This document shows, piece after piece, positions 23,331 through 34,607 of a DNA stretch of 64,000 bases. The notes under the pieces are model-generated. The model had not been told where the DNA came from. It saw only the letters and a program-made list of their open reading frames with translations, and searched no databases. Where the stretch lies: the NCBI GenBank assembly GCA_033239525.1, contig BSYO01000024.1:3252128-3316127 (forward strand), in the 5' to 3' direction. The stretch is from Nepenthes gracilis. Taxonomy: Eukaryota > Streptophyta > Magnoliopsida > Caryophyllales > Nepenthaceae. Each line of letters begins with the position of its first letter. The first letter of the stretch is position 1. The position numbers and the translations under genes were made by a program.

Positions 23331-26300
23331 GTGAGTCCGAGGACTTGATGTTTGTGGCGAAACAGGTCCTCGGATTGGGTAGTGGACTCGGCGCTTGATC
23401 CCACGTTACCTCCAGGAGAGAAGCCATTCTCCACTTATGCTCCTTGTGCCCCAGTGCGAGAATGGGCAATAAAGCGAGGCGTCGAGTTCATAGGACGAGG
23501 AGACATCATGTTGGTGATGAAAATCGGAGCGGATCGATTCTAAGGACGTCCGCACGTCCCCCCGATATCGGTGAACATCATCTCGGCGATTTGGATGACG
23601 AAGGTTCTGCAACGTCTTACGGACGGCAATATCAAAATGACCAGGGCTCCATGAGTCATTGCAGAGAACTAAGGCATCTGGGCTTTATGTTTTGAAAGCT
23701 CGAGTGAAGTGGTGAGAGTGAATGCCACGAGGAGTGCGGAGTCCTCGGATCTTTGGCACAAAAGGCTCGGACACATGGTGGCGTGGCATGGGTCACTTGG
23801 CCGGGAGGGGTCATCCTGAGGTGGATGGAGACATGCCTAGGACGTGTCCTCACTTTGCATGGCGGGAAAAAAGAAGAGTCTCCTTCTGCGGAGCGCAACT
23901 TCCAACAAGTCCGAGATCTTGGAGCTTGTACACACGGACGTGTGTGGCCTCTCCCGGAGAAGTCTTTTGGAGGTGCGCGACTTCTGTGACCTTCGCAGAG
24001 CGATTGCTCGAGAAGCTCATGGGTGTTCCGTTGAAGACCGAGACCCCAGTCGCGAAAATTTTCAACGGTTCCACGTCCTTGTTGAGCGGGAGGCCGGGAT
24101 GAGGATCAAGGCAATAAGGAGCGACAACGGTGGCGAGTACATTGGACAGTTTGATGCCTGCTGCGAGCTCATGGCATCAAACATCGAAGACTCCAAAGAC
24201 GCTGGTGGGCGGAGTGGCCGAGAGGATGAATCGCACTCTCTTGGAAAGAGTAAGGTGCATCTTTAGGCAAGAGCCCAGCTGCGAGATCTTTTGGGCCGAG
24301 GCCTTGAGCTGACCGCCCATGTTATTAATCGCTCGCCAAGTAAGCCTCTGCATGGGGAAGTTCTGGCGGTTACGGGCGGGAAAGAACCGGATACAGGTCA
24401 TCGTCTGCCGGACTTTTGGTGCAAGGCTTTCGTCCATGTTAGAGATGAGAGGAACAAAAGCTTGGAGCCAAAGACGCTACAATGTGTCTTTCTGGGCTAT
24501 AGTGAGGAAGAATTTGGGTGGGCTTTATGACCCAAAAAGCGAGGAAATTTAGTTCGATCCGTGACGTGGTCTTCGTTGAGGAGCGAGACCATAGAGGACA
24601 TTGAGAAAAATGTGAAGTCCCCTTCTAGCACCTTAGGACGGACACGGTTGAGATTAGCTAGTCACCGTGCCTCTCTTATCCGATGTCCTCGGATCAGGGT
24701 GTGCCCAACCGAGGATCGAGGAGTACGGCGCCTCGGGATCAGGTTGAAGAAGTGGTACCTCGGCGGGATGAGGTAGCCCGAGTGAGACAGTCGTCAGTGG
24801 TGAGACGTCCGTCCGTCCGCCTTCCGGCCCGGTGAGTTTGTCCTCATCACGATCTTTGGAGAACCAGAAGGATTTCGAAGAGGCCATGAGCGATCTTGAG
24901 AAGGATAAATGGTTTTGAAGCCATGGAAGAAGAAATAACTTCCCATGGAGAACCATCACGTTTGGTTGGCGGAGTTGCCTAGGGGAAGAAGGCTCGAAGA
25001 ACAAATGAGTCTTCCGGCTGATGGCAACCGAGGACCAGCGCCCTGAAGACACAAGGCACGACTTGTGGTCAAAGTTTTGGTCGACGAAAGGGCGTTGACT
25101 TTGATGAGGATTTTTGCTTTTTGTGAAGATGTCCTCGTCGCTGGTGCTCGGGCGCAGTGGCGTTGGACACAGAGGTTGAGCAACTAGATGTCCGGATGGG
25201 CCTTTCTCCATGGAGATCTAGAGGAAGAGATCTACATGGAGCAACCAGGCCGGCTTTGAAGTTAAAGGAAAGGGAGGACTTGTTTATCGTTTGAAGAAGA
25301 GCTTGTATGGGTTGAAACAAGCTCCGGGCAGTCAATGCAGGAAGTTCGAGTATGTTATGGTCAAGCAAGGTTACCATAAGACTTCCTCGGACCTTTGTGT
25401 CTTTGTGCGAGGATTCTCGGACAACGATTTCGTCATCCTTCTCCTTTATGTAGACTGACATCTTGGTTGTCCGAATGAGAATAGTGCTTTCGGATCATGG
25501 AGGTCAAGAAGCAATAGGACGATTTTCGCCATGAAAGACCTCGGGCCGAAACAGACTTGGGAATCGAGAATTTCGCGACCGAGAGGGCAGCAAGCTTTAG
25601 GCATCCCGGGGAGGGTTATATTGAAAGGGTGCTTCAAAGATTCAATATGGAAGGGTCAAGCCTGTCGACACCACCGGCCAACCATTTCGGGCGAGTAGCG
25701 GCGGTGTCCGTCCTCGGACACCGGGAAAGCGCGCATGAGTAAGGTTCCTTACTCCTCGGCCGTTAGGCGATCTCATGTACCGACGCCGTGTGTACGCGGC
25801 GGACATTGCACATGCGATTGGCCTTGTGAGCGATTTCTATCAAACCCGGGAATGGAGCATTGGGTGCGGTGAAGTGGATCTTGGGATATTTGCGCAGGAC
25901 CTCCAAGGTGGGTTTGATGTTTGGAGAAGAGAAGCCTCAGTTGATTGCGTACACGGACGCAGATATGGCAGGGACGTTGATTCTAGGAAATCAACGTCCG
26001 GATACTTAGTGTGAAATTTGCGGGAGGGGCGGTCTCTGGCAGTCAATTCTACGAAGTCGTCGCTCTCTCGACCACGCGAGGCGAGTTCATTGCGTGACCG
26101 AGGCCCTGCCAAGGAAATTTGTGGATGAAGAGGTTCGTCAAGAGGTGGGTCTAAGGCAAGAGGGGTACGAGATCTTTTTGTGATAGTCGAGTGCCATTCA
26201 CTTGTGTAAAAACTCCTCATTCCATTCTCGGTCAAAACACATTTGACGCACGATATCATTGGGTGAGAGATGTTTTGATGATGGGCGATTATCAATTGGA

Positions 26301-26400
26301 AAGGTCCGATCGGAAGACAATGGCTGGACATGTTAACCAAGATTTTGCAAAGGGGAAGCTGGAAGCTTGTTGTGACACTTGCTGGTCTAACTAACCTTAC
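23330..26400 (+). pseudogene. copia pol remnant: integrase, reverse transcriptase, RNase H
   Basis: Motifs in order: SSDLWHKRLGHM (GAG-pre-integrase, 23740-23776); ELVHTDVCG (integrase, about 23918-23948); KAIRSDNGGEYIG (second catalytic Asp region, about 24108-24145); GVAERMNRTLLERV (about 24204-24250, contains the catalytic Glu); LEPKTLQCVFLGYSEEEFG (about 24458-24519); AFLHGDLEEEIYMEQP (RT, 25199-25248); KKSLYGLKQAPG (about 25290-25329); LLLYVD then stop (RT catalytic YVDD broken, about 25439-25458); DSRKSTSGYLV (RNase H, about 25976-26012). Frames alternate throughout through many small indels. The enzyme set copies RNA into DNA and integrates it; this copy is dead. Confidence 0.88.
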
Positions 26401-26412
26401 TCCCACTCGGTC

Positions 26413-26424
26413 GTGAGGGAAGTT
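26413..26424 (+). promoter_or_regulatory. Polypurine tract of copia element
   Basis: GTGAGGGAAGTT lies directly before the 3' LTR start TGTTGGGG. A purine tract here primes plus-strand DNA synthesis in LTR elements. It looks eroded compared with the usual run of G residues. Confidence 0.6.
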
Positions 26425-27093
26425 TGTTGGGGTCACTCGAGTGGCCTTTGTCCATGAGACTCCATTGGAATGATGGACGAGGACTTTGCTTGAGTGCGTC
26501 GTGTTCGAGAAGACTTGGACGAGGACTCCATCCACGCGTGCGTTGACTTATTCTGTCATTAATGCTCTTTACTTGGCAAAGAATAATGCGGGCATTGGAA
26601 GTTGGTGGCGCCCACAACTTCCAAGACGGTTGCAGGCCTGCCCCGGCGTGCGTACAGCGGAGACGGCTGGTGGGCGACCTACCCTGCCACCACCCCAGCG
26701 CTAGGTGACCGGGTAGATTCTAGGGTAGTGAATAAAATATATTTATTCATGTATATATATATGAGTGCAAGAGGTTGGTGAGTTGTGGTGTGTGCCTTTG
26801 TGAGCAACCACTTTGTGAGTTTTGTGAGAGAAACACCTTAGAGAGAGAAAGTTGTATACTTGTGATTGTTTCACTTAGTTTGTTTTCACATGTATTTAAC
26901 ACATGGCAATAATCCTTTATAGTGTATTCTTTCGTGGTTTTCCTCATGTTTAAGGAAGGGTTTTCCACGTTAAAATTCGTGTGTTCCCTCTCTCATATTT
27001 CTCTCTACCTCTCCTGACCGTCCGAGAGCTTTGCTCTCCGTTTCCAGTCTGAGCGTATTGTCCGCTCGGCCTTCCGCGCGTTTTGCTCCAACA
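26425..27093 (+). repeat. 3' LTR of copia element
   Basis: TGTTGGGGTCACTC to GCTCCAACA, then the right target copy CAAGG (27094-27098). Differs from the 5' LTR by substitutions and small indels, so insertion is not very recent, though far younger than the decay of the gypsy elements to the right. Confidence 0.92.
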
Positions 27094-27098
27094 CAAGG

Positions 27099-27412
27099 AA
27101 CTATGATCCTATTCCCAATAAAATCCGCAAACGGTGGCGAAAATTCAAGAAAGACGATTCAGAGTAAGTCCATCACACAACCAAAATTAACTCTTTGTTT
27201 GTTGTTGTTCTTCTTCTTTAATATTGAAATATATGAACAGTTACATAACCGAGGAGAGCATGAGGGAGAACCTACAAGATCACAAAATCCCAGTAAATGA
27301 TATGGAGATAAACGGCTGGTTCAAGCAGCTCAGAGATGCCGATAAACTCAAATTCAATAGTGATTCATCATCAACGGGTGAAATCGATTACAGCACTTTT
27401 GAAGGATGGATG
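27099..27412 (+). pseudogene. MSL exon 1 remainder and exon 2
   Basis: 27099-27163 resumes the interrupted exon (NYDPIPNKIRKRWRKFKKDD) and ends before donor GTAAGT at 27164. Exon 2 starts after AACAG at 27241 and ends before donor GTACGT at 27413. The two join as an Asp codon split 2+1 and read YITEESMRENLQDH through GEIDYSTFEGWM, the segment that precedes the last membrane helices in MSL proteins. Phase excludes the alternative that the copia element sits in an intron using the GTAACA at 21801, because that would put exon 2 in the wrong frame. Confidence 0.8.
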
Positions 27413-28070
27413 GTACGTAAGGATCTTATTTATTTATTTTTTTTTGGATGGGCAGGGGTGCTATATTTAATATCCAAAGTCATGTTAATAGCAATAACTC
27501 AATACTTGAGTATATTGACTATTTTTAAAAACGAAATTTAAAGTATTTATTTATTTTTACAAGTAAAAGGATGAATCTCATGAAAATTAGTAGATTATAT
27601 TAATTAATAAATAATTTTAAAAGGCAATATAAATTTTTGATAAAGTCAATAAAATTTAAAATTCAATTATTTAAGAAACACATATCTATTCTTTTGTAAT
27701 TTCTTTAGTAACCTCCTTAATTAATTTTTTTGGTCAATAAAAAAAGTTATAATATATAGATTTTATAAAAAAAAAGTATTTAAAAAAACTCTAATTTATC
27801 ACAAGTGCCTACAGAAATCTTATATATAGGCATTTAATATTATAATATAATATTACAATATATTAAACTTCTTTTATAATCTTTGTTTTCCAAGTTAGTG
27901 GGATAAAATCACCATTCTTTGAGACTCTAACAGCTTCCGTACAAATACACGATCAATTCTAATCTTATTTCTTGTTCTCTTGTTCTCCCAGTCGGTGCAT
28001 TCATTGGGCTCCCTTACAGCTCCTAGCTATTGAATCACATATCCAACCGACAGGGATGGAAGTAAAGGGC
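27413..28070. other. MSL intron 2, native-looking AT-rich part
   Basis: AT-rich intron sequence with poly-T after the donor. No genes. From about 27890 the composition rises toward the Tat-like remnant. The word CCAAC at 28043-28047 matches the five bases after the remnant's right end, but it does not abut the LTR start, so I do not call it a target duplication. Confidence 0.5.
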
Positions 28071-28620
28071 TGATACAGCGCCAAGGCCCGCTGGCCTAAA
28101 AGACATCCTACTCGTTGGTTCAAGGGTTGGTCAACGGTTTCGTTGACCATAGCAGCCTTGCGCCGACATGAAGGACTAGGCTGTTTGTGGTCTAACTCGG
28201 ATGGCCCAGGCTGTCATTCCCGCGTAGTAAAATCACTTTCCTTGGTTAACCTGACACCCAAAATATTGCTCTCGATTATGTTTTCACCAGAAATGACAAC
28301 TCCCAACTCAGCGGACCTCTCACAAAGGCAACTCCAATATTCGCCGTGTGCATCATCTTCTCGAAGATGGAAGGAATCCATGGGATTGACCAAGATTACC
28401 ATAATTGGATCCTATAATCTTTGTGCTAGCCTACCAGCCCTGCAAGGGCAGCTGGTGACCAGCCTTACCACCCAAGTAAGGCTAAGTTGGCCCAAAGGAT
28501 ATAAAAAGCCCTTGAGACAGACTCTAAGGGCATCCTCTCTCGAATGCCTAAACCATCGCCTATACCAGTAATCGCCCTCAAACACTGCTTCAGAAGGCTC
28601 TCGAGAGCCAACAGTCTACT
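28071..28620 (+). repeat. Truncated 5' LTR of Tat-like remnant
   Basis: Blocks shared with the 3' LTR in the same order: TGAT start, GCTGGCCTAA, a stretch near AATATTCGCCG(T/C)GTGCA, CTATAATCTTTGTGC / GTAATCTTTGCGC and ATA(A)AAAGCCCTTGAG. The R/U5 part seen at 31230-31490 is missing here. Confidence 0.5.
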
Positions 28621-29029
28621 CGTTGAGCACCATAAGGAATCCCCTCACAACCACGCCTCCTCAGGGTTACGACTTTCCTTCACGGGAACGATTGGGATTC
28701 GGCACGAGTCATCTCCAGCGGTCCTGACACTCCACTAGAAAGTAAAGAGGCATTCTCGGAGAGGAAGCTCTGAGATGAAATCCCCAGCTTAACTGTGGTC
28801 ACAGTGTCGATCCATTCACTCGACCTGAGAGCGAAAGGATCCCCACCTCTAGCATCTGAGTTTGTTGGGGAATCCTCCGCTCCAGACCCATTAGCCGACT
28901 CGCCAACAGTAGTGCACGATGAGAAGGATCGTTCCAAGGAATACAAAAGACATCCTACTACTACAACTCGAACGATAGACTATTTTAAGGCAAGTCACCT
29001 CCTAATCTCCCGAAGCACATCCTTGTAAT

Positions 29030-29600
29030 GAGGCGATCTAATCTCGAGCCTGAGATCTTTCCTTTGTGAGCTCCTGGATCTCGCCCGAGACTCGGATGGC
29101 TCTCGGTTGGTGTTGACAAAGGCTTCCCTTCTATTTTTAAGAAATTGACCAATCAATACCGATCTCGAGCACCCCTCAATTCAGGGGCACCGATTGGAAG
29201 ATCCAAGGTTTGCAAGATCCCTCCAAGCAGAGTTGAGTCCTCTTTGTTAGCCTCTTTGAAGCATGATAGCTCCAGGAGGCAATAAGTCACCGCTCGGCTT
29301 CTCGAAGCGCGTCATCGTAGTAAGGTGATCCAATTCCGAGCCTAAGATTTTCCCTCCAAGAGTTCTTGGTTCTCGCCTATGATTTGGACGGCCCAGGGTT
29401 GACACTAGTGGCACCCGCTCATAGCTCTGGGGCCCCGACAGCTGCAACACTCATTCAGCTCTCCATCTCCCCCGCCGCTTGCTCTCAAAGCATGACCTCA
29501 CGAAGACGCAATTCGATCCAGAACACGAGACCTTTCCTCTATGGGCTATTGGATCTCACACAGGACTTGGATGGCTCATGGTCAAAGTGGGCATCTCATT
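29030..29600 (+). repeat. Three-fold internal repeat in Tat-like remnant
   Basis: The block GATC(T/C)AAT(C)(T/C)CGAGCCT(G/A)AGAT then TCCT then GAGCTCCTGGATCTCGCC then ACTCGGATGG occurs near 29032, 29328 and, more diverged, 29514. The same block occurs twice in the Tat-like element at 47472-53905 (near 52560 and 52740), so it is a family feature and not local noise. Confidence 0.6.
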
Positions 29601-30122
29601 CTCAACTCTACGTGACCTCAGCTCTCTAAAATGGGTCAACCAAGAACAACGAGCTCACAGACGTTACAGTTCCTGTACAGCAGCTTCGCCTTCCAGTATA
29701 GCCCGCTGGAAACTACTGATGCCCTAACACACTATCCCAATGATGACAAACCGCCATGATCCAGACCACTGAAAGACCAAGGCACTAGCCCACCAAACTT
29801 TTAGGCCATCAAGGTGTTAAGTAGTGGGAAACACTTGACCTTGACAGGCTCAAGAAAGGCATCTCATTCTCAACTCTACAGGACCCCAGCTCCTTGAAAC
29901 GAGTCAACCAAGAACAGCAAGCTCACAAACATTACAGTTCCTGTACAGTAGCTCTGCCTTCCAGCATAGCCCGTTGGAAACTAATGATGCCCTAGCGCAC
30001 TGTGTCCCAATGATGACAAACCGCCATGATCCAGATCATCGTAAGACCGAGGCACTACCCGACCAAACTTTTAAGTCATCAAGGTGTCAAGTAGTGGGAA
30101 GCACTCGACCCTGACAAGCTAA
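29585..30122 (+). repeat. Tandem duplication of about 268 bp in Tat-like remnant
   Basis: 29585-29852 and 29853-30122 share GGCATCTCATTCTCAACTCTA, CAACCAAGAACA, CAGTTCCTGTACAG, GGAAACTA then TGATGCCCTA, TGATGACAAACCGCCATGAT and CATCAAGGTGT, in the same order. A shortened version appears at about 52820-52990 in the other Tat-like element. Confidence 0.75.
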
Positions 30123-30430
30123 AGACAGGCTCGACCGGCTCCCTATCCCTACGAAGTACGGGGACAAGCTGTCATGAGCCAAATCAGGAGAACGAATTAT
30201 CCAATGACTGGACTGTTAGGCTGGCGTAGCCCAAGCGACCTAGTCGGCTGATGACGTTAAGGGACAAAGAGTGGCATTCAAGAAATCAAAGAGGCAAAAT
30301 AGTAGTTCTATTCATCAAGTCCTTCCTACAAAATACAAGCTTTTGACCGCAAACGAACAAAATAAGGAGTAAAGATTCATGGAACGATGATTTGACTTTA
30401 AAATATCTCGCCCACGGCATGGGAGGCTAG

Positions 30431-31490
30431 TGATGGGTACCGTTACGTTGGGCTGGCCTAAGACCCATGCCCACGAACTAATGCAGAGGCCCAACAAGTG
30501 GTAGCCCATATCTCATGGCCAATTTGGGTGGATTGGCCTAGGCCCAATCCGTTAAACTGAAATTAGGCTATAAAATTTGCCCCATGGAATTTTTTTGGAC
30601 CACTTGACATGGCTAAGTAGAGATTTTTACCAAAGCTGCCCCTAATCCAAATGAATATCCCACGAATATTGTCCAAGATCATGATCTTTCTAGGAATGGC
30701 AACTTCTAACTTAGCGTATCATCCCCAGATTCATGGCAATATCCGCCGCGTGCAGTATCTCTCTCAGGAAGTAAGGAATCACTTTTGTCTGATCATAACT
30801 GCCTAAATAAGTGAATGTAATCTTTGCGCCACCCCACGATATCTGTGTGGGACAACTGACAGTTAACCTCACCGCCTAAGAAAGATTGAGAAAGCCCGAA
30901 GGCTATAAGAAGCCCTTGAGGCAAACTCCAAAGGCAGGCACACATCAATACTCGTATACACAATTAAGCAAACCCTCTAACGCCAGAGCTCTTTCTCTCT
31001 CTCTCTGTGTCCGCCAAGCCCTGCTTCTAACGCTCGCTAGCTTTCCATTTAGGAGCCCATCCAGGGGGTCTACCCTTTAGCCAGGAGGCTAGCCCTCCGT
31101 CCATGGAGCTTAATCTTCTATCTAATAAGACGCCTCTCTGTTGGGCGCAATCCTAAAACGTTTCTCGGTTAGGTGCAGCTCTAAGCTAGCCCTTAGCAGG
31201 TACACCTCTAAGCTGCCCCTCAGTGTGCATGCCTAAACACTCAATTTATCACAATATGCATCTACGCATCTTCTTGCATCCTCCTATTATCTTTCTATTT
31301 TTTGAAAAATATTTTTAAGTTAAGCGTCGGAGAATATACGGTGGGGGTAATTTTACAATCATTTGACCTATCGTTTTTGGTCGTGGTGTGCAGAATCCAA
31401 GCCAAGGAGTACAGAGAAGAAACCCACTCCAATTCAACTCGAAGACCCAATGGCTTCCTAATCTGTTGAACACGAATCCAGGACGTATCA
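30431..31490 (+). repeat. 3' LTR of Tat-like remnant
   Basis: TGATGGGTACCGTTACG at the left; a GGAGG/CTAGCC repeat region (31035-31110); CTCTAAGC-type repeats; then a late part (GTCGGAGAATATACGGTGGG, TTTGACCTATC, GTGTGCAG) matching the R/U5 region of the LTRs at 47472 and 53065. Length about 1,060 bp. Confidence 0.7.
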
Positions 31491-32006
31491 CCAACAACTA
31501 AAATTAATTATTTTTAAAATATAAAAATGTTTTTATTTTGTTTTTGAATTCGAGGGTAAATTGGTATTTTGATTTTTTTTAAAAAAATAAAAATTTTATT
31601 TGTATATCTTTTAATCATAAATTAGCTCAACTATTAAATTTTTTGATCCAATAGTTCTGATGCCGTATGGGAGGGGCTTCCCCTCATCCTATGAGCAAGC
31701 CCCGATTCTTTCTTTCCCCGACTCTCGTGGTAGAAAGGAAATTAGGAGGTCTCCTCCCCTATAGCTCAAAGCCAATGGATAGAAGCAATCTAACGGCTAT
31801 TATTTTTTATTTTTAAAATAATATAAACAAATTTTAAAATTTATTTATACAAAAAATCCAAATTATTAAAAGAAATTAATTAGAAATATTATTTCCAATA
31901 TTATCAGCTCTTTTTCATTATGCCAAGGGGGGGGGGATGTCCTTTAGAAATAGGAATTTATGGAGAAAAATGAATTCTAACATTATACTATGTCATTTTA
32001 TAATAG
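31491..32006. other. MSL intron 2, right part
   Basis: AT-rich intron DNA with a run of nine G at 31928-31936 and a GC-richer patch (31660-31790) of unknown origin. It ends at the acceptor TAATAG directly before exon 3. Nothing else recognised. Confidence 0.45.
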
Positions 32007-32300
32007 ATGGAGGCTTTCATAAATTGTTTGTTGTTTGGATATACGTTGACCGATGCCAAAAGTGCTACGAACACCTTAAACAATATCATGTGGGCATTCA
32101 TCGTGATTGTGGTCGTCCTATGCTGGCTTCTTCTCACTGGCATCGCTTCCGTTAAGGTTCTTATTGCGATACTATCGCCATTTCTTGCAGCAAGTTTCAT
32201 ATTTGGAGACATGCTAAAGGCTATGTTCGAAGGGATTATTTTTACCTTTGTGACGCATCCATTTCTTGTTGGCAATCGATGTGAGATTGATGGCACTCAG
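32007..32300 (+). pseudogene. MSL exon 3 (pore-forming helices)
   Basis: Acceptor TAATAG before 32007, donor GTTATA after 32300; 98 codons, phase 0 at both ends. Reads the conserved helix TLTDAKSATNTLNN, a membrane helix (FIVIVVVLCWLLLTGIA), the pore-lining part (LAASFIFGDMLKAMFEGI) and HPFLVGNRCEIDG. The family usually has GDRC; here GNRC. No stop or frameshift in this exon, so it has decayed less than exon 1. Confidence 0.85.
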
Positions 32301-33426
32301 GTTATACTTTTCGACATCCCTCTATGGAGATATTTTTTTTTCTTTTCTTTTAGTTACAATGAAGAATTTTCTAAATAGAAAAAATAAGGATATTTTATGC
32401 TTTAGTTAAAATTACTATAATTATAAACAAACAACATAAATCAATATATATGTTAAAAATACATGTTTCAAGCAAAGAAATGATGGAGAAAAAAATACAC
32501 TACTGAATATAATCATCTACACTCAATAATCATCACGGATCACTCTTTCCAAAATTTTTGTTTCACATAGACATGTAAGACTCACTCAAAACTCACGGTT
32601 AGGTTCTCTCCTCACTTTCATTTTATTTTGTTCTTTATTATTTTTTTTGGTAAACTACTATATCTAATTTTAGTTGTATAAGTGGCACTAAATTTCTTTA
32701 ATATCCAAACTGATATATATTTGGTTTCTCATGCATCACGGCAATAAGTTTGCATTGAAAATTAATAAATCTAACTATTCAAGCAAACTTTATGGAGGCT
32801 TAAGAGTTTGCAATGAATGTAAAACTTGTTAGAATATTTCTAGTTTCCAAACTATGTGATATTAAGATATATTTTGAATCCTCTTTAAAAATTTGAAGTG
32901 TCGATATTATTTGGTGTGTGATGTGTGTTTCAAAATTGTATGACAAAGATTCTGGCTTAGTGTTTAAACATATCTCTCCAATTCAAGTATATGGCATCTT
33001 TGGCATCTGTATCATCTTTAGTGGTTAGTTTAGTGAATCATTTGACATAAGTTCTAAAAATTACACACCAACAAGGGACTTACTTCTCTTTCTTAAGGAG
33101 ATAAATTTAGTTCAATTTAAATAGAAAATAACCTTACCAAAAGTAAGATGACAACAACCATAAAAGATAATTAAAAGTTTATGAAAACATAAACGGTATA
33201 TGATCCTGTTCATGAAAGACAATTTCAATAATCAAATAATTTGAAAGAACAATCCTCCAAATATTTCAAGAAAAAGATAAATAAATTTACTAAAAAATTA
33301 ACTTATAGTACACCAAATAAAGATGCATTAGACTCCTTTAACTGAATTTATTTGATGCATGATCTCTACAAAAAGTCTACTTTCTGAATTTGCCCTCCAA
33401 GCCACAAATTCAAATCTTCCCCAAAC
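32301..33426. other. MSL intron 3, left part
   Basis: AT-rich and without genes. The first 40 bases are T-rich. Nothing recognised before the duplicated block that starts at 33427. Confidence 0.5.
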
Positions 33427-34250
33427 GTTGGGGATCTTCCTTAATTGAGTTGAGATTTTAGTCAAAAATAACACCTCATTTCTATGAAAATATATATCAA
33501 AACTCAGTAGGATTGATGGCCAAGCAATATATTTATTTTGCTGTGGGAGAGAAATTATCAAAAACTTTCAAGAACACATTTTCAAATCAAAATATAAAAT
33601 CTCTCAAACAATAATGCTCTCTCCCAAGATTGGTGACTCGTTAGTAAGACTCTCTCAACTTCAGAATAATTGAACCATTGTATTTACCATAAATTTTTAG
33701 AATTTAATCCCTTTATATGTAGTAAATAGTCAATAAAAGCAATTTGAAGATGCAGATAGTAGGGAGAAAACTAATTTTTACTGAATCAACTATCTTGGTC
33801 TATTTGGTAGTTTGTTTATGGAACTATTTAGATTGAGCTTCTATCTTGTAGCTATCTTATGTAACCACTATGATCTGCTCAAAATATCATTAAGTACCAG
33901 ACTAAAATCTACTCAAATAATCTTCAATACCACGTTATTTGACACTTATATCTCTAAAGTGGATTTAAAATACAATACTTTAATATGAATTTGTTAATAA
34001 AAATTCTTAACACCACCATTAATTGAAGCCCTCGACACCAGAAGTTGTCCTCCTTCAGCCATCCCATGGAACAAAATGACATCTTATTGGCGGCTTGTAA
34101 CGACTAAGTTGTGGATTGGATTATCTGAGCTATGGAATGTGGAGTCTAAAATTGCATTTTTTAGTAATGCTAGGGTTTCAAGTATTTGATTCTATTATTA
34201 TTATTATTATTATTATTTAATAAAGTTGACTATTATGTGTATTAATGCAG

Positions 34251-34480
34251 TTAGAGGTCAAACAGATGGATGTTTTAAAAACAACCTTCCACATGATCGA
34301 TAGTAAAGACAAAGTTTTATATCCAAATAAAGTTTTAGCAGAGAAAAGAATTGTCAAACTTGAAAGAGACTTGGGTAACAGAGACTTGGGTAGTAGGGAC
34401 TTGCGTAGCAGAGGCTATGGGCAGACGGTGTATCTTGCATCGGCGATGATGCCTGACTCATCAGATTATGAAGTAGCATA
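34251..34480 (+). pseudogene. MSL exon 4, first copy
   Basis: Acceptor AATGCAG before 34251. Reads LEVKQMDVLKTTFHMI then KVLYPNKVLAEK, equivalent to the VEEMNILTT and YPNSVL part of the MscS beta domain. It then diverges into RDLGN, RDLGS, RDLRS, encoded by a 15-bp triplicate. An in-frame TAG at 34479-34481 overlaps a strong donor (GTAAGT from 34481), so the exon may end at 34480 and splice onward. No downstream exon with the MSL C-terminal domain was found. Confidence 0.7.
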
Positions 34481-34607
34481 GTAAGTAGCCTATATACTAA
34501 TAACAATACTTTCAATTATGCATTTGATGTAACACTTTGGTATTTTGACTTGAGTTTTATTACGTTATTGGCTAAGGTTGCGTGATTAATAATATCTTCT
34601 ATTATTG

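Larger units (their letters stand above)
21822..27093 (+). mobile_element. Ty1/copia LTR retrotransposon, complete but decayed (Tork/Tnt1-like)
   Basis: 5,272-bp element, same strand as the host MSL gene. 5' LTR 21822-22473, PBS-like TGGTATGAGAC 22476-22486, gag about 22610-23330, protease/integrase/RT/RNase H about 23330-26400 in copia order (integrase before RT), purine tract about 26413-26424, 3' LTR 26425-27093, target duplication CAAGG. The reading frame is broken many times, so no intact polyprotein remains; domains are identified from short motifs in alternating frames. The motif wording (LWHKRLGHM, LELVHTDVCG, HGDLEEEIYMEQP, KKSLYGLKQAPG) resembles Tnt1/Tork-lineage elements. Lineage is inference; copia membership is firm. 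Confidence 0.92.
28071..31490 (+). mobile_element. Tat-like Ty3/gypsy remnant in MSL intron 2
   Basis: 3' LTR 30431-31490 starts TGATGGGTACC after a purine-rich GGGAGGCTAG and ends GGACGTATCA. A 5' LTR remnant from 28071 (TGATACAGCG, then GCTGGCCTAA) shares several blocks with the 3' LTR, including AGCCCTTGAG(A/G)CA, but loses similarity after about 28600. The internal part (about 28620-30430) has no pol genes. It consists of 3'-end sequence that is also found in the element at 47472-53905 (GATTCGCCAACAG, GACGAGAAGGATC) plus tandem repeats. Interpreted as a large internal deletion. No target duplication established. Confidence 0.65.

Noticed and set aside
22443..26704. Many ORFs of 60-230 codons on the minus strand across the copia element
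   Set aside because: GC-rich shadow frames of the plus-strand gag-pol. All recognisable motifs (zinc knuckle, integrase, RT) are on the plus strand.
28043..28047. CCAAC as target duplication of the Tat-like remnant (with 31491-31495)
   Set aside because: The left copy lies 23 bases before the LTR-like start at 28071, so it does not abut the element.
34479..34481. TAG as the true C-terminus of the MSL protein
   Set aside because: It overlaps a strong donor (GTAAGT), and MSL proteins continue well beyond this point. The stop may lie only in the intron reading.
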